Of a stretch of 64,000 nt of DNA, positions 30,801 to 36,928 are shown piece by piece. Both the position numbers and the translations under genes were made by a program. The first letter of the stretch is position 1, and each line of letters starts with the position of its first letter. The DNA comes from Mesostigma viride. Its lineage: Eukaryota; Streptophyta; Mesostigmatophyceae; Mesostigmatales; Mesostigmataceae. Under the pieces are notes generated by a model. That model worked only from the letters and a program-made list of their open reading frames with translations. It did no database searches and was not told where the DNA came from. The stretch covers positions 2,313,642 to 2,377,641 of the forward strand of contig RPFO01000310.1 in assembly GCA_009746045.1 (NCBI GenBank), given 5' to 3'.

Positions 30801-33587
30801 TGGAGGCGGTGGTGCGGCGGCCCCTCAAGATCCATGTAATACCCACAGCTTAAGATCGCTATCACTGTTTCCCATCCGCTTCCCCTCAATGTCCGCACAG
30901 CTGGAGGCGGTCGTGCGGCGGCTTCTCAAGATTCATGCAATACCCACAGCTTAAGATCTCTATCACTGTTTTCCCATCCTCTTCCCCTCCATTTCCGCCC
31001 AGCTGGAGGCGGTTGTGCGGCGCCTCCTGTGGATCCATGCGCGCGACCCCACGTCCAAGTCCCTGGTCTTCTCCCAGTGGCAGGATGTGCTGGAGCTGCT
31101 GGGACACGCGCTGGAGGCCAACGGTATCTGCTTCGACCGCGTCAAGACCAAGGCGTCGCTCTTCAAGTGCATCTCCAATTTCAAGGCCAGCAGCCGCAGT
31201 AGCAGTGCCAGCAATTGTGACGATGCCAGCCGGGGAAGAGTGGAGGCTGCCACTTCTTCTTCACCAAGTGTCCAAGTCTTGCTGCTGCCGCTGCAACATG
31301 CGGGACAGGGGCTCAACCTGGTGGAGGTGAGTCTGGGCGTATGCGAGCCTGAGAGTGATGAGCGAGGTAATGTTTTCTCTGTACTTTTTGTTTTTATCCC
31401 ACTCTGCTGTATTTATGTTGCTACTCTAATAGCTGGTTCCTGTAAGTTAGCCACCAGTTTTGGGAGAAAAATATCTTATGTGTTTCGGGGCTCCTCTGAT
31501 ATGTGGTCTTTTTTCCATTTTCAAATTTCTTTTCTTCCTTTTGACGGGTGCTACTTTTCTCGCATTTGCCAGCCTGCCTGCCTGCTCCTGCCAGGCTTGA
31601 AAGTGTTTCCCACCAACCGCCTTCCCCAGTTGCTCGGCTACCCTCCCATCTTGTGCTCCATAGCGTGGTGTGATGAAGATTCGCTGGGAGGCCTGGGCTT
31701 TGATCAGCTAGAAGTACGCTACATAGAAGTACGCTATGTAGAAGTACGCAATGTCTTCGCTATTGAACGCTTCCATAACCTATGTCTTCTCTTCTTCCGG
31801 TCCCTGCTAGCGATGTGTCAGGAGCACAACACGTGCCCGGCCAACTACCTGTCGCGCTTTCTAATTTCTTGCTCATGTTGAGGTCGCGAAAGTTCAGGTA
31901 GCCTGCATGGCTCACCCAGAAATGAAAGTTTATCACTTGCAATTTTGGTTGACTGGGCTGCAGTACCTGGCCAGTTGCATCCCTGTTGCTTTAGTGGGCA
32001 CCGTCACGATGCAGAACATGAGACTTGAGATGCTACCATGATGGTATTAATGGTACTAACAGTATTAAAGGGTGTTAATGGCATGAACGGTATTAATGAT
32101 ATTCATGGTACTAATGGCATTAATGATAGTCATGGCATTAACGGTATTGATGCTATGAATGGTATTAACAGTATTAACGGTATTGATGGTATTAATGGTA
32201 TTAAATGTATTAATACCTATTAATGGTATTAATGGTATTAATGGCATTAATGGTATTAATGGTATTAATGGTATTAATGGCATGAATGGTATTAATGGTA
32301 TTAATGGTATTAATGGTATTAATGGCATTGATGGTATTGAAGGCATGAATGGCTTTACTCTGCAAGACCATCGGTGTCTCTGGCAGGCACCGTATTTTGG
32401 CACAAAGAGTTATTCGTGGTGTTGCGGCTGCTATAACAGCTACAGTACTCATGAACCACCATCCACATCACTCTAACGTACCGCGGTGTTGCGGGTGGCA
32501 GGCGCAACACGTGGTGCTGGTGGAGCCCATCCTCAACCCTGGCCTGGAGATGCAAGCGATCAATCGCGTGCACCGGATCGGCCAGACAAGAAAGACCTTT
32601 GTCCACCGCTTCATCGTAAGCCCACTTCTGCTGTCTTGGGAGTCCTTGTCAGACTGCTTGACCGGAAGTCCTGTTGCAATTTGCGATAAGCTCAAGAGGG
32701 GTAGAGCGGATGCGTGGATTGTGAGTTTGTGAGTTTGTGAGTTTTCGGCATTTGTGAGTTTGTAGGTTTGTCGGTTTGTTGATTTTGCGGCATGCTTGAT
32801 TGACTGTCATCGAATAGTGCCTATATTGCAATTGTGACATTGTGGAGTACTAGAGTGCGAGGTTGGCACTCGGGTTGCCAAGCTTATGCTCTCTCCTGCC
32901 CCCGATTGCCTCCCACACACCCCGATGCACCTTCTATTGCTCGGCAGTTGGCTGCCCTGCATGGCACTGTTACTCTGGCTTGTCCATCGCTTCTCAGGAG
33001 CTTGTTGCTTCCCATCCATTTGCAGGCATTCAGTCATGCCCCGTTTTCCTCCACGATGCTTCCCTTTCGCTAGTTGCGCGGATGTAACTCGGTGAAACCA
33101 CTACGGGCCTGCGCTACCAAAGGAGAAGATTGGTGGCTGATCCCCAGTCAGGTGTTAATGTGCGTGTTCCTCAGCTCGTTCCTCTGTTCTGGCCGCGCCG
33201 CTGACAGTATGCATCCGCCTTAATTGCCCAGTTTACTGCCTAAAAGCAGTCATCAGTTCCGATGATGTTGTCCCCGTGGCAGACCACACACCAGCCTCGT
33301 TTGGATCTCAAATATTGGACAGCACCATCTCACAGTGCCATCCTCTCTGAAAGTTGAAACAGCTGTAGCTAACTTTTGCTTGTGGTATTAAATCGTTTCT
33401 CTGCCTTTTGTGCTTTTCGCAGGTTCGCAACACTATTGAGGAGCGTGTCTACGAGCTTAGCCGGCATAAGGCCACCAGGGGGCATGCAGGGCTCGGCATG
33501 GGGGGGCTGAAGAAAGGGGCGGAGGACATGGGGTTGACGGTGGACGACATCAGCGAGCTGCTCAGCAAGGGCCCCATCCCTTTATAG
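1..33587 (+). CDS. SHPRH: SHPRH-type SNF2 helicase / RING E3 ubiquitin ligase (3' part, 19 exons)
   Basis: Coding exons: <1-888, 1779-1889, 2725-2830, 3393-3517, 5017-5140, 5876-6664, 7266-7334, 7973-8023, 9111-9262, 16087-16315, 23077-23264, 24194-24413, 25507-26082, 27597-27719, 29163-29294, 29561-30307, 31003-31326, 32502-32615, 33423-33587. All phases agree, giving 1743 codons plus TAG. Domain order is PHD finger, SNF2 motif Ia, DEAQ box (motif II), TGTP (motif III), a long linker with CxxC pairs, C3HC4 RING, then SNF2 motifs IV-VI ending in the VHRIGQ region. This order, with PHD and RING inside the split SNF2 core, is diagnostic of SHPRH and matches plant homologues. The family polyubiquitinates PCNA at stalled forks in the nucleus. 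Motif I (Walker A) must lie upstream of the window. Exon borders were set by hand from homology and splice consensus. Confidence 0.92.
889..1778 (+). other. SHPRH intron with acceptor echoes
   Basis: No gene seen. About 1470-1640 holds two degraded copies of the CACTTGNGCTNGCNCCYGCAAC block that carries the true acceptor at 1760-1778. A short AT-rich GATTAGATGC repeat lies at 1030-1095. Confidence 0.5.
1779..1889 (+). CDS. SHPRH: SHPRH exon 2
   Basis: Continues the first SNF2 lobe ([10 protein letters not shown] to ADVVLTT). The acceptor is CAACAG and the donor is GTAAGC inside the last Thr codon. It joins exon 3 as LTTYDVL, the expected SHPRH sequence. Confidence 0.88.
1890..2724 (+). repeat. 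SHPRH intron: donor echoes, 7-bp array, about 34-bp array
   Basis: Two tandem copies (about 1948-2085, unit about 67 bp) resemble the exon-2 end plus its donor. A GGCAGCA-type 7-bp array spans about 2326-2427. A degenerate array of about 34 bp (TATGTACGCCTT core) spans 2505-2690, just before the next acceptor. Confidence 0.7.
2725..2830 (+). CDS. SHPRH: SHPRH exon 3
   Basis: Encodes [12 protein letters not shown], a short acidic stretch and [11 protein letters not shown]. Phase is 2 in and 0 out. The donor GTCTGT is non-consensus after GT, but the join to [12 protein letters not shown] is the conserved SHPRH sequence. Confidence 0.87.
2831..3392 (+). other. SHPRH intron
   Basis: No gene or clear repeat apart from one weak copy of the acceptor region (CTGACAAGGTTGGTC near 2877) compared with the true site at 3385-3398. 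Confidence 0.4.
3393..3517 (+). CDS. SHPRH: SHPRH exon 4: DEAQ box (SNF2 motif II)
   Basis: Encodes [19 protein letters not shown], the Walker B region with DEAQ in place of DEAH as usual in SHPRH, and then [12 protein letters not shown]. The donor is GTGAGT inside the Trp codon. Confidence 0.92.
3518..4108 (+). repeat. Decayed donor-site echoes
   Basis: About ten spaced copies of CACCGCTGGTGAGT-like sequence follow the true exon end at roughly 3551, 3590, 3630, 3673, 3792, 3830, 3909, 3983, 4022 and 4060. Each retains the last exon bases and a GT donor core. Confidence 0.8.
4109..4419 (+). repeat. 9-bp tandem array of consensus 5' splice sites
   Basis: About 35 units of GGTAAGTGG. A block near 4264-4300 and one later unit read GGTAGGTGG. 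Each standard unit contains G|GTAAGT, the U1-complementary donor consensus. The array starts directly after the donor-echo series in the same intron. Confidence 0.93.
4591..4750 (+). repeat. 80-bp tandem duplication
   Basis: Two head-to-tail copies of 80 bp (4591-4670 and 4671-4750) differ at about one base. They are intronic and have no coding sense. Confidence 0.85.
5017..5140 (+). CDS. SHPRH: SHPRH exon 5: SNF2 motif III
   Basis: Encodes [20 protein letters not shown] and continues to [11 protein letters not shown]. The T-G-T-P core couples ATP hydrolysis to translocation in SNF2 proteins. The acceptor is GTACAG and the donor GTGGGT, phase 0 out. Confidence 0.92.
5141..5875 (+). other. 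SHPRH intron
   Basis: No gene seen. An imperfect inverted repeat (5574-5660 against 5657-5740) brings opposed copies of the CTTGTCTCC and TTTCCATGTCC words together. A C-rich tract precedes the acceptor. Confidence 0.35.
5876..6664 (+). CDS. SHPRH: SHPRH exon 6: end of first SNF2 lobe with Ala/Ser/Thr insertion
   Basis: Starts [20 protein letters not shown], the conserved VMWR segment, then [17 protein letters not shown]. About 130 residues of Ala-, Ser- and Thr-rich low complexity follow, which plant homologues lack at this length. It ends with [15 protein letters not shown]. The donor is GTACAT. Confidence 0.9.
6665..7265 (+). other. SHPRH intron with donor echoes
   Basis: Two copies of the exon end (GTGCTGCCACCCGCAGGTA) lie at about 6737-6760 and 6815-6842, the first retaining TGCTGCCACCTGCAGG. 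No gene is present. Confidence 0.6.
7266..7334 (+). CDS. SHPRH: SHPRH exon 7
   Basis: Twenty-three codons, [20 protein letters not shown], matching the conserved MTMEEIL segment of plant SHPRH. Phase 0 on both sides, donor GTGAGT. Confidence 0.88.
7335..7972 (+). other. SHPRH intron with donor echo and CA repeat
   Basis: An echo of the exon end (GTGACCGTGGACCAAATCCT) lies at 7437-7465. A (CA)n tract spans about 7549-7590. No gene is present. Confidence 0.6.
7973..8023 (+). CDS. SHPRH: SHPRH exon 8 (micro-exon)
   Basis: Only 51 bp: [17 protein letters not shown]. It bridges MDEILD and [10 protein letters not shown] exactly as expected from homologues. Phase 0 on both sides, acceptor CGCAG, donor GTGGGT. 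Confidence 0.8.
8024..9110 (+). repeat. SHPRH intron with acceptor and exon-start echoes (92-bp tandem)
   Basis: From about 8780 to 9056 there are three near-identical 92-bp units. Each has a pyrimidine tract, CACAG and a copy of the first 30 or so bases of the next exon. The fourth, genuine unit leads into exon 9. Older copies of GCGATGCACGGCAC appear near 8342, 8502, 8597 and 8756. Confidence 0.88.
9111..9262 (+). CDS. SHPRH: SHPRH exon 9: TPR-like helices
   Basis: Encodes [20 protein letters not shown] and continues through [13 protein letters not shown], a helical repeat-like linker between the SNF2 lobes. Phase 2 out. It rejoins exon 10 as [12 protein letters not shown] across 6.8 kb of transposon-rich intron. 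Confidence 0.88.
11751..12660 (+). pseudogene. Mutator-like transposase remnant, copy 1
   Basis: Frame 11751-12128 reads [20 protein letters not shown] and then [15 protein letters not shown], followed by [16 protein letters not shown]. The HxC..N..GSS..LE pattern is typical of animal and protist Mutator-like (MULE) transposases. Another frame continues from about 12130 with [20 protein letters not shown], and 12407-12658 gives [15 protein letters not shown], the usual C-terminal catalytic-region signature. At least two frame changes show that it is dead. It is inverted relative to copy 2. Confidence 0.55.
12764..13880 (-). pseudogene. Mutator-like transposase remnant, copy 2 (opposite strand)
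   Basis: Reading leftward, 13878-13528 repeats the catalytic-domain segment of copy 1 ([19 protein letters not shown]). 13249-12764 then adds a basic tail ([32 protein letters not shown]) of the kind that ends Mutator-like transposases, plus CWMC. The arms 12190-12660 and 13270-13770 form an inverted repeat. Frames are broken and there is no credible start. Confidence 0.5.
13810..14905. mobile_element. Foldback (long inverted-repeat) element
   Basis: The arms 13810-14235 and 14525-14895 are imperfect reverse complements (for example CCATTCTGGTGGCACTCGGC at 14040 against its complement near 14695). They enclose about 290 bp. No intact ORF is present. The left arm overlaps the start of MULE copy 2, so it is nested with or derived from that family. 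Confidence 0.7.
16087..16315 (+). CDS. SHPRH: SHPRH exon 10
   Basis: Encodes [11 protein letters not shown], a short Ser/Gly/Pro linker and [20 protein letters not shown], matching the plant DKYLTDCKSKL segment. The coiled linker belongs between the two SNF2 lobes. Donor GTGGGT, phase 0. Confidence 0.87.
16374..16400. repeat. Perfect short hairpin
   Basis: 12-bp arms ATAACCCTGCTA / TAGCAGGGTTAT with a 3-base loop. Intronic, with no T-run that would mark a terminator. Confidence 0.8.
16940..18245 (+). pseudogene. Harbinger ORF1 (accessory, possibly SANT/Myb-type) with frame break
   Basis: 16940-18001 encodes a 353-residue protein starting [20 protein letters not shown], with an Ala/Pro-rich middle, an acidic run ([14 protein letters not shown]) and a basic patch. 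It then goes out of frame. The frame 17937-18245 appears to be the continuation (Met- and Gln-rich helix, [16 protein letters not shown]). PIF/Harbinger elements normally encode a Myb/SANT DNA-binding partner of the transposase. I infer that role from position, not from a clear motif. An intron near 17.9 kb would be an alternative to a frameshift. Confidence 0.5.
18595..18870. repeat. 43-bp minisatellite in the Harbinger element
   Basis: About six units with core TGCACCCTGCATTTTATCAC. The 19.4-19.8 kb block contains the same words in reverse complement. Confidence 0.9.
18883..19110. repeat. About 66-bp tandem repeat in the Harbinger element
   Basis: Three and a half copies containing AATTAGTTTGGCTCCCACAA and GCACTAGGTGTCCACATG. 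Confidence 0.85.
19425..19785. repeat. Inverted partner minisatellite in the Harbinger element
   Basis: About nine units with core GCATGCAAGGCATTGTGATC, the reverse complement of the 18.6-kb array core, with two alternating unit types. The two blocks could fold on each other. Confidence 0.88.
19791..20944 (-). pseudogene. PIF/Harbinger DDE transposase (frameshifted)
   Basis: Frame 20944-20027 carries the DDE_Tnp_4 landmarks in order: [10 protein letters not shown] (first Asp), [19 protein letters not shown] (second Asp) and [15 protein letters not shown] (Glu). It stops at about 20027. The frame ending at 19791 continues with [20 protein letters not shown] and TCFTLHNVF, the usual C-terminal helices. 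A single-base indel near 20035-20050 therefore breaks the gene. The 5' end abuts the internal TIR at 20946-20977 with no clear ATG, so the start may be lost. It is a nuclear transposase acting on the element's termini. Confidence 0.85.
20946..20977 (-). repeat. Third, internal Harbinger terminus
   Basis: Reads inward as CAGGTTTTCACCCTCGGGG, matching the outer termini with a few changes, and is flanked by TTA at 20978-20980. The neighbouring words (CTAATGTAA on the minus strand) also match the outer left flank. Confidence 0.8.
20981..21578 (-). pseudogene. 5' fragment of Harbinger ORF1 in the right arm
   Basis: Inverted duplicate of the first 190 or so codons of ORF1 ([19 protein letters not shown] start). 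It is cut off at the internal terminus. The ORF that reads on to 20655 is chimeric and not a real product. Confidence 0.8.
23077..23264 (+). CDS. SHPRH: SHPRH exon 11
   Basis: Encodes [20 protein letters not shown] and ends NATSITR, then the split Arg codon. It aligns with the WWLEALH..I..IEE region of plant SHPRH. The acceptor is CACAG and the donor GTGGGT, phase 2 out. Confidence 0.8.
23265..24193 (+). other. SHPRH intron
   Basis: No gene seen. A poly-C tract lies at 23743-23758. Repeated TCCC-rich stretches with GAGGCCTCGCCTT-like words (near 23808, 23910 and 24105) resemble the start of exon 12 (GCGAGGCCTCGCCTT), so weak acceptor-side echoes are possible. Confidence 0.45.
24194..24413 (+). 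CDS. SHPRH: SHPRH exon 12: CxxC zinc-binding linker
   Basis: Encodes [19 protein letters not shown] and later NCRACRW and [12 protein letters not shown], the two CxxC pairs conserved in SHPRH. Phase 2 in, 0 out; donor GTACAG. Confidence 0.92.
24414..25506 (+). repeat. SHPRH intron with donor echoes
   Basis: Degraded copies of GAGATGGACCAGCAGTTCCAG occur at about 24518-24540, 24790-24820 and 24905-24940, each followed by a donor-like or AG-rich stretch. Past 25.0 kb the DNA is pyrimidine-rich with no gene. Confidence 0.75.
25507..26082 (+). CDS. SHPRH: SHPRH exon 13: Gly/Glu-rich expanded linker
   Basis: Starts [12 protein letters not shown], aligning with YEARLFRL in plants. It then has about 90 residues rich in Gly, Arg and Glu, and ends with [20 protein letters not shown] and a short helix. 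192 codons, phase 0. The acceptor choice (CCCAG at 25506) rests on phase and homology. Confidence 0.75.
26083..27596 (+). other. SHPRH intron
   Basis: 1.5 kb with no ORF or repeat that I can name. The middle (26.2-27.2 kb) is less GC-rich than its surroundings and could be an old insertion. Confidence 0.4.
27597..27719 (+). CDS. SHPRH: SHPRH exon 14
   Basis: 41 codons, [20 protein letters not shown] to [11 protein letters not shown], matching MRKEYAHARVLA...INMSTMRLQLR of plant SHPRH. Donor GTGGGT. Confidence 0.9.
27720..29162 (+). other. SHPRH intron with 5-bp array
   Basis: Contains the GGCNN pentamer array at 28321-28773. An acceptor-side echo (CTGCAGAGGGAGGAGCTTATG) lies at 29019, compared with the true CTGCAG|GTGGAGGAGTACG. 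Confidence 0.7.
28321..28773 (+). repeat. GGCNN pentanucleotide array with variant domains
   Basis: About 90 units. GGCAT fills 28321-28540, with one GGCAC. GGCGC fills 28541-28580, GGCGT 28581 to about 28710, and GGCCT and GGCGT are mixed to the end. The unit variants occur in blocks, not at random. Confidence 0.95.
29163..29294 (+). CDS. SHPRH: SHPRH exon 15
   Basis: 44 codons from [11 protein letters not shown] to CKGQLRYLK. The next intron begins with GC (AAG|GCAAGA). The join to NLAEQRKAA reproduces the conserved LRYLKNL motif in phase 0, so a GC-AG intron is the best reading. Confidence 0.88.
29561..30307 (+). CDS. SHPRH: SHPRH exon 16: RING finger
   Basis: After an Ala-rich helix comes [20 protein letters not shown], then HFLCTRCC and NCPTCRARA, a complete C3HC4 RING (E2-binding ubiquitin-ligase domain). 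A 110-residue Gly/Ser-rich spacer follows, ending VKGSYGTK, where plants have QGSYGTKIEAVTRR. Donor GTACGC, phase 0. Confidence 0.93.
30308..31002 (+). repeat. SHPRH intron with acceptor echoes (about 101-bp tandem)
   Basis: Copies of CAGCTGGAGGCGGTNGTGCG, with the following exon bases and the preceding CCCATCCTCTTCCC tract, start at about 30698, 30798 and 30899. The true site is at 31001. An older copy at 30597 keeps CTGCGGCGCCTACTGTGGAG, close to the exon itself. Confidence 0.9.
31003..31326 (+). CDS. SHPRH: SHPRH exon 17: SNF2 motifs IV-V
   Basis: Encodes [36 protein letters not shown] and, after a Ser-rich insert, [19 protein letters not shown]. This is the start of the second RecA lobe. 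Donor GTGAGT. Confidence 0.93.
31327..32501 (+). other. SHPRH intron with ATT-rich 9-bp array
   Basis: 32040-32350 is a degenerate GGTATTAAT array of about 34 units. The remainder shows two AGAAGTACGCTA repeats near 31710-31750 and no gene. Confidence 0.75.
32502..32615 (+). CDS. SHPRH: SHPRH exon 18: SNF2 motif VI
   Basis: [20 protein letters not shown] then [18 protein letters not shown], with the arginine finger region of motif VI. Phase 0 on both sides, donor GTAAGC. Confidence 0.94.
32616..33422 (+). other. SHPRH last intron
   Basis: A short GTTTGTGAGTTT repeat at 32715-32785. Otherwise no gene or repeat was recognised. Confidence 0.4.
33423..33587 (+). CDS. SHPRH: SHPRH exon 19: C-terminus
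   Basis: [20 protein letters not shown] to the end LLSKGPIPL and TAG at 33585-33587. The EERVY helix packs on the helicase core in SNF2 proteins. Confidence 0.92.
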   Translation, partial: VRNTIEERVYELSRHKATRGHAGLGMGGLKKGAEDMGLTVDDISELLSKGPIPL

Positions 33588-33990
33588 GACACAAATTGGC
33601 GTTCGAGGCAATGTTGGCTCTAGAAACGAACGGTGGCTTCATGGTTATAGGCAAATCGGTTCAATCTCATGACTGCATTTGGCTGAATTCTCAATCAAAT
33701 GGATTGTGTCTTAGAGCTCTGTTGAAAGAAATCTAGCCAGCACCTAGTAGGCCGGTACAAGGGCAAGCCATGTGGCACGAGCTCGCTAGTCACTGCGGCA
33801 ACCGTTGCGCCTCACAGCTGTGCCCCCCCTGACTTGGGGGTCGTATCTAACATGACCTGTCAGGCCTGAGCTGCCAGCGCTATTTGCAAAATTATCATCT
33901 AACCCCAGCTAGATGACTGAAAATTCAGGTTCCCCTGGTACTATCCCATTGTTGGCCGTACACAGCACATGCCTTTATGCAAACTGGACA
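33588..33990 (+). other. SHPRH 3' flank
   Basis: Presumed 3' UTR and spacer. No canonical AATAAA seen, and no other feature. Confidence 0.3.
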
Positions 33991-34450
33991 GTGCGGAAAC
34001 TGGGAGGTCCATTCATGCGCAGGAAATCCCCTACGCCTTTCATGTGAGCTGACATATACCAACGACATCCGCCTCAAGACCAGCCCCGAGAAGTCCCAAC
34101 TGTACTGGCGGGGCAGGGACCTTTATGTCAGCAACAAACTGTGGAAGCCCCCCCGGGCTCCCCCAAGATAGAGCCTTCAAGCTAGTTGTACAGATGGGGG
34201 CAATCGACAAAAACGGGACAGCTTAGGCATTACAGCACTCAGAATGATTAGCATATAATGAGAGCACATACTAGCTCGATCATCTGGTTATCTGACTTAG
34301 CTATAGATTAGGTCTGACTCCTTGTGGCCATCAGCTTGCGCTTTAGTAAACGCCTACAGCCCACCCCACCTTTTAAAAGCATAAGCTATGCGTCAGCCTA
34401 CCTATGGCTGTGTTGCACCCACAGTGTTGTGCCCCGGCATTGTGCTGCAT
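33990..34450 (+). mobile_element. LINE-like fragment, left inverted arm
   Basis: Encodes a short ORF1-like piece (LKTSPEKSQLYWRGRDLYV) related to 36360-36470 on the other strand. The nucleotide arms about 33995-34445 and 36035-36600 are imperfect inverted copies. Confidence 0.6.
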
Positions 34451-34454
34451 TTAC

Positions 34455-35823
34455 ACCATCCATTCCATCCCATGTTCCCCTCCCACTGAGGACTTATGCT
34501 CACGTGACGCAGTCACGTGTCTATTAATTAATTAATCAATTATCTAGCTGTTAATTAATCAATTAACTGCACGTAACAGCGTTACGTGAGCCAAGGAACA
34601 CAGTTGTCTCACTTCATGGTCCGGATTCTCCCGATTTCTGGCCTGTGCTGGTTGTCTCCTTGATAGCTAGTTGTCTCACTTCATAAAAATATGGCTGGTT
34701 GTCTCCTTGATATGTGCTACACATAATTACTGGAATATGATCGATCCATGAACGTGGTAGCGATCACGAACGAGCCTGGAGAAGGGGGGCCGACTAACCA
34801 GCAGAATTTACTAGCTGACCTCATTTATGCCGACGACATCACGCTCATCGAGAAGCCGGAGTCTGCCCAACTTTGGCTGGACTGCCTAGACTCAAGGCTC
34901 GGGCGGTTGGTCTAGAAATCAGCCCCAAAACGGAGGCCCTGGCCCTCGGCATGGCAGGGCCCCCACCCACACTCCGCCTCTTAGACGATGCCGAGGTCAA
35001 CTACCCTCCTTCAGGCCGCTTCAAGCTGCTCGGCAGTTGGCTTCCCGACTGCGAGGACGACCTGACGACACGGATCGGCATGGCGTGGGCGCACCTCCAT
35101 GACCACCGCCGCTGGTGGAGCAACCCCGCCCTACCCCGGATCGTCAAGCGTGACCTCTTCAAGGTCGTCATTCTGACGATCCTGACCTACGGCGCCGAGA
35201 CGTGGGCACTGACGCAGGAGCTGGAGCAACGACTCGACGGCGCCGTCACCAAGATGCTGCGCCAGGCCCTTAACATCCCCTTTGGTTTGCACATTAGTAA
35301 TGAGGATTTGTACGCTGATTTGCCCTATGTTTCCCACATTATTAGGCACAGGCGCCTGGGCCTAGCCGGGCACCTGGCCCGCACAGATCAGGTAGATACC
35401 TCAGATAGACAAGCTGGCACCAAGCCCGCCCAGCCTGGGCGATATGTCCTAACCTGGCGTGCCCCCGGCCGCGCGCGGCAGGGCCGCCACCCGTGGACAT
35501 TTCGTGATAGACTCGGCATGGACATGTGCTACATGTACACTAGACATGACGGGCTCACCCCCGGGCAGCCTCCTGGTTTGTCTGTAATATGGAGGCAGAT
35601 GGTGCGCAAGGATAGATGGCAGTATAGTGATGAAGGAGACCACCCCCAAGCCTGTGGGGGCTCCGCGTGTGACCAAGTATGGCATTCATCATAGCGATTC
35701 GGGCCGCGGTGCCGGCCCACACCCAGGCTGTAACTAGGACCTAGATAGCTTATACCATCCATTCCATCCCATGTTCCCCTCCCACTGAGGACTTATGCTC
35801 ACGTGACGCAGTCACGTGTCTAT
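34455..35823. repeat. 70-bp direct repeats around the RT fragment
   Basis: 34455-34524 and 35754-35823 are the same 70 bp (start ACCATCCATTCCATCCCATG), including CACGTGACGCAGTCACGTG. They are too long for a target duplication and are more likely shared repeat tails. Confidence 0.75.
34795..35694 (+). pseudogene. LINE reverse transcriptase, 3' part, frameshifted
   Basis: LLADLIYADDITLIEKPESA at 34805-34865 holds the RT catalytic YADD box. The frame is then lost near 34880 and resumes as LGLEISPKTEAL-type sequence. Frame 34873-35694 continues with LKLLGSWL-type thumb sequence, YGAETWALTQELEQRLDGAV and RHRRLGLAGHLAR, the typical C-terminal part of non-LTR retrotransposon RTs. No endonuclease domain was seen and the 5' part is missing. 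It is dead. Confidence 0.85.
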
Positions 35824-36029
35824 CAATTAATTAACTAATGAACGTGGTTAAGAGTGCTTATATATTTTGTGCCAGCGCTATACGTACATCTGAAAGGTAT
35901 GTGGACCCATGCAGGTCTTAAATGCTTCATAACTAGCTTCATGATTTAGAATTTAATAATAGGCACGTGACTGCGCCACGTGGGTGCCAAAACACTCTAA
36001 GGGAACCTTAAAACCTCTATACACACACG

Positions 36030-36880
36030 AGGACGGATCGGCGCCCTAGCTTCTCTCACTGCCACAAGTGCCGGGCAAGCCACAGAGCGCTCTATCCGCA
36101 GCATGGTGCCGGGGCGCAACACTGTGGCCGGGTGTAAGCCAACCATGCAATACCATAGGTAGGCTGACGCATAGCTTATGCTATAAAAAGGTAAGGTGGG
36201 CTCAAGACGTCGGCTTAGGCGGAAGCTGGTGGCCACGAAGGAGCCAATGCTCTACGGTACTAAAATGCTGAGCTCATGAATATCATTCCAAGTGCTGTAA
36301 TGCCTAAGCTATCCCGTTATTGTCGATGGCCCCCATGTAGACAACTAGCTTGAGCGATCTATCCCTGGGGAGCCGGGGGGACTTCCGCAGTTTGTTGCAT
36401 GTCGACATAAAGATCCCCGCCCCGCCAGTACACTTGGGGCTTCTCGGGGCTAGTCTTGTGGCGGATGTAGTCGAGCCACTGGTCGCAGCGTTGCTGCTGC
36501 TGGGCTGGCGTCAGGTCGTCGTCAAGCGACCAGGGGGAGTTTGCCAGCTTCTTGCGGCGAGAGAGGAACCGAAATCGGGCTGCGATGTCGCTGAAGGTGA
36601 GGACCACTGGTTAGGGGCCAGCCTTGTCCCGTGGATGGGGCAGGCAGTAGGCGCCCTGCAGTGCCGTTCCTTGCAGCTCCATTCGTGCCAAGAGCTCGCT
36701 GGTTCCTGAGCTGAGTCGTCCAGAAGAGAGTCAAGGGTCTCCCCCGGCTGCATGTCGATGCGCCCGAGGATGACCCGGCAGCGGCGGCGGTCGCGGTCAG
36801 CGGCCTCGCGGCGCTTGTCTTGATCGAATCCAGCTCCTGGCTGTGCAATTTCATGATTGCAAAGCATATTCCCCCCAACC
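36030..36880 (-). mobile_element. LINE ORF1-like fragment, right inverted arm
   Basis: Reading leftward, about 36850-36620 encodes DKRREAADRDRRRCRVILGR and 36607-36359 encodes FSDIAARFRFLSRRKKLANS then YWRGGDLYV, separated by a frame break. This resembles the C-terminal nucleic-acid-binding part of algal LINE ORF1 proteins (assignment from memory of the family's style, not searched). Confidence 0.5.
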
Positions 36881-36928
36881 TTTGCTTGTTCTCATCGAGG
36901 GCGCCCCACAATAACTTGACGCGAAGCC

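Noticed and set aside
35131-35349. Minus-strand ORFs over the LINE fragment
   Set aside because: Shadows of the RT frame.
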